Assembly: GCF_042685265.1 (NCBI RefSeq)
Contig: NZ_JBHUMX010000036.1
From: Oceanobacillus_B kapialis
Lineage (GTDB): Bacteria; Bacillota; Bacilli; Bacillales; Amphibacillaceae
Strand: one strand, 5' to 3'
Length of the DNA stretch: 64,000 bases
Position numbers and translations under genes: made by a program
The notes under the pieces: model-generated
Database searches by the model: none
What the model saw: only the letters and a program-made list of their open reading frames with translations
Told to the model about the DNA's origin: nothing
Shown here: in pieces, positions 61,153-64,000 of the stretch
How the letters are laid out: each line of letters starts with the position of its first letter
Numbering within the stretch: position 1 is the first letter of the stretch

Positions 61153-62703
61153 TTACTTCGTATATTGTTTCTTTTCATCAATCTTTTGTTCTTTAGCTAG
61201 TTCACGGCTTACTAGCGGTGCTGTCCAAAATGTAGTTAACATGAGTAAAGAAACCGGAACAGCAGTAACCACGATGAATGATTGTAAGGACCCAACACTA
61301 TCTTCACCAAGCGTAATAAGTACCGTCGCGACAAGTCCCATGAGAATTGCCCAGACTACACGTAAATATTTTACTGGATCTCCATGCCCGGTAATCGCCA
61401 TCGAAATGGTTAATGACATGGAATCAGTTGTCGTTAGTACAAAAACGATAGTTGCCAGAAGAAACAAGAAACCGAAAATTGTACCGAAGGGCAGTTGTTC
61501 TGCAATGGCAATCATTGCTGCTGGAGGTCCAGCACTACTTAAAGCATCAGAAACAGAGCCAGGGTTTTTCATTTCTGAAAAGATTCCTGTTCCCCCAACA
61601 ACGGTAAACCAAAATGTTGTGACCACTGGTGCAATTACTGCAACAGCAGTTACTAGCTCACGAATTGTTCGACCACGTGATATACGACTTACAAACATAG
61701 CCATCATTGGTCCATATCCGATAAACCACGCAAAGAAAAAAATGGTCCATAATCCAAGCCAAGCTCCATCACTTCGGAAAGTGTTTAACCTGAGAAATTC
61801 CTGTACATACAAACCAAATGACTGTACATATGAATCGAAAATAAATAATGCTGGTCCTAGAATAAGAACACCTATCATTAAACCAACTGCAAGAATAATA
61901 TTATAGCTACTCAAAATTTGAATACCTTTATGAATACCTGTAGCAGCGGAAATACCAGCTGCAAGAACAATTACTGCAACAATAAGACATTGCATGAGTA
62001 AATTATTTGGTATACCGAACAAAGCATTTAATCCGTAACCAGCTTGCAAACCGAGAAACCCAATCGGACCAATCGTACCGGCTGCTACTGATACAATAGA
62101 AAAGGCGTCAACAAATGTTCCAAGTGCACTTTTCTTCATAATTTTATCTCCAAAAATCGGATAAAGTAGGGACCGCGGCTTTAATGGTGCATTTCTATGA
62201 TAATGGGAATACATTAGCACAATCGTACCTAATGTTCCCAGGATTGCCCAGGAAACAAAGCCCCAATCAACAAAACTTGTTGCAAGTGCTGGTACTACTG
62301 CCTCACTCGTTCCTGGCTCAACCCCTGAGAAATGTGGAGGGACAGTTAAAAAGTGACTTAATGGCTCGGCTGCTGCCCAGAAAACCCCACCCGCTGCGAG
62401 TAGCGTACACATAATAATGGAGATCCATTTAAAAGTTCCAATCTCTGGCTTTTCTAACTTACCTAAACGTATCTTACCAAACTTGGAATATCCAAGGATT
62501 AAGGCAATAAATATGGTTCCAACCATTAGTACTTGATAAATGGATCCAAAGTAAGTTACCGACCAATTAAACATTGTATTAACTACATCTGTAACCATTT
62601 CTTTATCTATCAATGCTAAAATAACAAAGGCAAGTAATGCCCCTCCGCTCAGAAATAGCACTGGTTTATCCATATTTTGATTTTGTTGCTTTATATTTCT
62701 CAA
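61153..62703 (-). CDS. BCCT-family transporter, divergent substrate site
   Basis: This is a 516-residue BCCT transporter with 12 membrane segments. Recognisable parts are NWSVTYFGSIYQVLMVGTIFIAL, GVFWAAAEPLSHF, SWAILGTLGTIVLMYSHY, GYGPMMAMFVSRISRGRTIRELV and VLTTTDSMSLTISMAITG. Most betaine/carnitine carriers have GMGIG before FWGVAEP and a Trp-rich box in segment 8 (WTxFYWxWWxxWxPFVG). Here these read LLAAGGVFW and WTIFFFAWFIGYGPMM, so key aromatic residues are missing. The substrate may thus not be glycine betaine. It is transcribed alone. Confidence 0.87.
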   Translation of the reverse strand: MRNIKQQNQNMDKPVLFLSGGALLAFVILALIDKEMVTDVVNTMFNWSVTYFGSIYQVLMVGTIFIALILGYSKFGKIRLGKLEKPEIGTFKWISIIMCTLLAAGGVFWAAAEPLSHFLTVPPHFSGVEPGTSEAVVPALATSFVDWGFVSWAILGTLGTIVLMYSHYHRNAPLKPRSLLYPIFGDKIMKKSALGTFVDAFSIVSVAAGTIGPIGFLGLQAGYGLNALFGIPNNLLMQCLIVAVIVLAAGISAATGIHKGIQILSSYNIILAVGLMIGVLILGPALFIFDSYVQSFGLYVQEFLRLNTFRSDGAWLGLWTIFFFAWFIGYGPMMAMFVSRISRGRTIRELVTAVAVIAPVVTTFWFTVVGGTGIFSEMKNPGSVSDALSSAGPPAAMIAIAEQLPFGTIFGFLFLLATIVFVLTTTDSMSLTISMAITGHGDPVKYLRVVWAILMGLVATVLITLGEDSVGSLQSFIVVTAVPVSLLMLTTFWTAPLVSRELAKEQKIDEKKQYTK

Positions 62704-62940
62704 AATCTGCTCCTTTCAATTCCACATAAAAAATTACATACCTCACTGATCTATATTTCAAACTCAATCAGTTGTATGTATGGTTTAATCTACATCTAAA
62801 TTTAACCACAGCGTAAAATAATACATTGTAGGTTAGCACGTGTCAAGTTGAAGCTTTTCACTTTAATGGTATCCCCTATTTTCAACTCATGGCGTTCCAA
62901 AAATTAGAAAGGAGCAGCTACGAAACCTTCTTTACATTCA

Positions 62941-63207
62941 TTATGCTGTACCACGAAGGAAATATCCCGTATTGATCCAGCCATCGTTTGATTTTGACCA
63001 AAATGAATATTTTCCATCAGTATTCTGAAAAATCATCATTTCCTGCATTGCGATTAGGTCACGGTGTTGTTCTGTATATTGGTCGATTTCTGTCTGATCA
63101 TATTCCCCAACATGTAACACCATAATATCAGCCGGTACTGCACTTTTTCGTATCGGTGCAAAAGCACGAGAGAAATATACCGACACAAGAAAAAGGAAGC
63201 TTCTCAC
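62941..63207 (-). pseudogene. Gene fragment, possibly chimeric
   Basis: An 88-codon frame begins with GTG at 63207 inside the 3' arm of the terminator of the next gene, so it lacks a normal start. The first part (FLVSVYFSRAFAPIRKSAVPADIMVLHVGEYDQ) looks like the segment after a membrane helix in an extracytoplasmic protein such as an ABC permease. The end (DGKYSFWSKSNDGWINTGYFLRGTA) looks like an unrelated C terminus. No binding site is seen. I read it as a remnant of one or two genes; the families are unclear. Confidence 0.35.
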
Positions 63208-63240
63208 AAGTTAACTCAACTTATGAGAAGCTTCCTTTTA
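63192..63240 (-). terminator. Terminator after the DUF4385 gene
   Basis: AAAGGAAGCTTCTCA (63192-63206) and TGAGAAGCTTCCTTT (63224-63238) form a perfect 15-bp stem with an A-run to the left, so it terminates the minus-strand gene. Confidence 0.92.
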
Positions 63241-63273
63241 TATCATTGATATTTTCGTATTATGTTCATGCCG

Positions 63274-63720
63274 TTAGCCATATTTCTTCTGGTGTTCTTT
63301 TTTCAACTTGAGATACGCCTTATCCTCTCGCGCTTTCTTCCACTTTTCTTGAAAAATGGTGGCCGCTTCCGCTTTCTCAGGGTCCATCTGCCTCTCGTTC
63401 ACATTGCCCTTGTCGTCATATTTCTTGCCGCCTTTATAATTCGTGTAACGTCGAGCTCGTGTATACCCCATTTGAAGAAACTTCCTCGCCATATCCATGC
63501 CGACTAGATCCTCTTCATCCTTATAAGCAAGAAACATCTTATAGATTTTATCGGATGACTCTTTCGCAATTTCAGGGGTCTTAAATCGCCAATGTTGCAG
63601 GATCTCACTTTTATAAGGTTCCACAAGCAGTACACCTTGTTCGCCCCTACCAACTCTGTACAATTCAGGATTTTTGCGAAAATCTATATTATCGAAATCC
63701 AGATCATAGTTGAAAGCCAT
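63274..63720 (-). CDS. DUF4385 family protein
   Basis: This is a 148-residue soluble basic protein. It shows NIDFRKNPELYRVGRGEQGVLLVEPYKSEILQHWRFKTPEIA, FLQMGYTRARRYTNYKGGKKYD and a C-terminal Lys/Glu-rich helix (FQEKWKKAREDKAYLKLKKEHQKKYG). This layout is that of DUF4385 proteins found in many bacteria; the function is unknown. ATG 63720 is preferred over GTG 63729 because the GGTGA there sits before the ATG. A strong terminator follows. Confidence 0.85.
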   Translation of the reverse strand: MAFNYDLDFDNIDFRKNPELYRVGRGEQGVLLVEPYKSEILQHWRFKTPEIAKESSDKIYKMFLAYKDEEDLVGMDMARKFLQMGYTRARRYTNYKGGKKYDDKGNVNERQMDPEKAEAATIFQEKWKKAREDKAYLKLKKEHQKKYG

Positions 63721-63729
63721 ATAGGTCAC

Positions 63730-64000
63730 CCTTTTTTAAATAGGTTTACCCTCAAGGAGCTTTTGGTAAGCATTCTTAAAACCGATATCGAAACATCATT
63801 CAAGGATCCACTAGTCTGTTTAGTAAAGTCGTTTGAAACTGAAAAAGTTATTCCAAACCTTGAAGAATACCTTTTCTACTTTTTTTCTAGGTTAAGTGAG
63901 TCAATTTCATAATTGCTCTTTTTAAAAATACAAAGACGAGCCGAATTTTGATCTTGTATTCTTAAAAACAGAAATCATGCAGTCTTATGTTGGTTTAATT
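63730..64000. other. Right edge, no firm gene
   Basis: A plus-strand frame (63592-63912) overlaps the DUF4385 gene at its start. Its end, ELLVSILKTDIETSFKDPLV and IPNLEEYLFYFFSRLSESIS, looks protein-like but has no separate start or binding site. It may be a gene remnant. Nothing else is visible up to the edge. Confidence 0.35.

Noticed and set aside
1..64000. CRISPR arrays, tRNA or rRNA genes, prophage modules
   Set aside because: No spaced direct repeats of CRISPR type, no CCA-type cloverleaf and no phage structural genes were seen on reading through; a tRNA scan was not possible.

Overview
The window is chromosomal DNA from a low-GC, endospore-forming member of the Bacillaceae. A halotolerant or alkaliphilic genus of the Oceanobacillus/Virgibacillus type fits best. 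This is inference from a gerA-type germination operon, a BclA-like collagen protein, two DUF3231 genes, a BCCT transporter, purine and SAM riboswitches in Bacillus style, and many close relatives of B. subtilis proteins (YeaC, YeaD, YebA, GuaA, PbuG, AppDFABC, YkuI, EbrAB, SwrC, MetI). No rRNA, tRNA, CRISPR array or intact transposase was seen.

Layout. 1-3.5 kb: the 3'-truncated gene of a PAS/sigma-54-interaction activator, a MOSC protein, msrA and an MFS permease. 3.5-17.7 kb: a purine/envelope block reading on the minus strand in the order yeaC-yeaD-yebA-guaA...pbuG, as in B. subtilis. Here guaA and pbuG are separated by about 5 kb of extra genes: two soluble chemoreceptor-like proteins, a pair of YdcZ-type small transporters (one frameshifted), a frameshifted FMN reductase, a VOC protein and a MarR regulator. 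Both guaA and pbuG have a guanine-type riboswitch leader. Two KGG-repeat stress proteins lie upstream of yeaC. 17.5-22.4 kb: two small or unknown genes, including a 418-residue protein with an Ntn-hydrolase-like start, then an AbgT-type transporter with an amidase.

22.4-29.2 kb: a germinant receptor operon (A, B, C and a small membrane ORF), divergent from two DUF3231 genes and a membrane protein. 29.3-36.9 kb: an app-type oligopeptide ABC operon (D, F, A, B, C) and a FetAB-type metal exporter. 37-43.4 kb: a collagen-like exosporium protein, a ykuI homologue broken by one in-frame stop, ung, an ebrAB drug-exporter pair, a third soluble chemoreceptor, a wrecked manganese catalase gene and a structured remnant that may be the end of an IS200/IS605-type element.

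43.5-54 kb: an RND exporter like SwrC with a perfect palindrome over its -35 box, small genes, and a two-component system next to a VTC-domain / DUF4956 / beta-repeat lipoprotein operon. That operon is the least characterised coherent system here. 54.4-64 kb: an HcxA-like dehydrogenase, an SDR, a formate/nitrite-type channel, an S-box methionine locus (short MetE-like enzyme and metI) split by a 468-bp GC-rich repeat with 18-bp terminal inverted repeats, a divergent BCCT transporter, gene fragments and a DUF4385 protein.

Several genes carry frameshifts or stops (7.26, 8.64, 38.95 and 42.7-42.95 kb). The first three are single-event lesions and could be sequencing errors. The catalase is clearly decayed.
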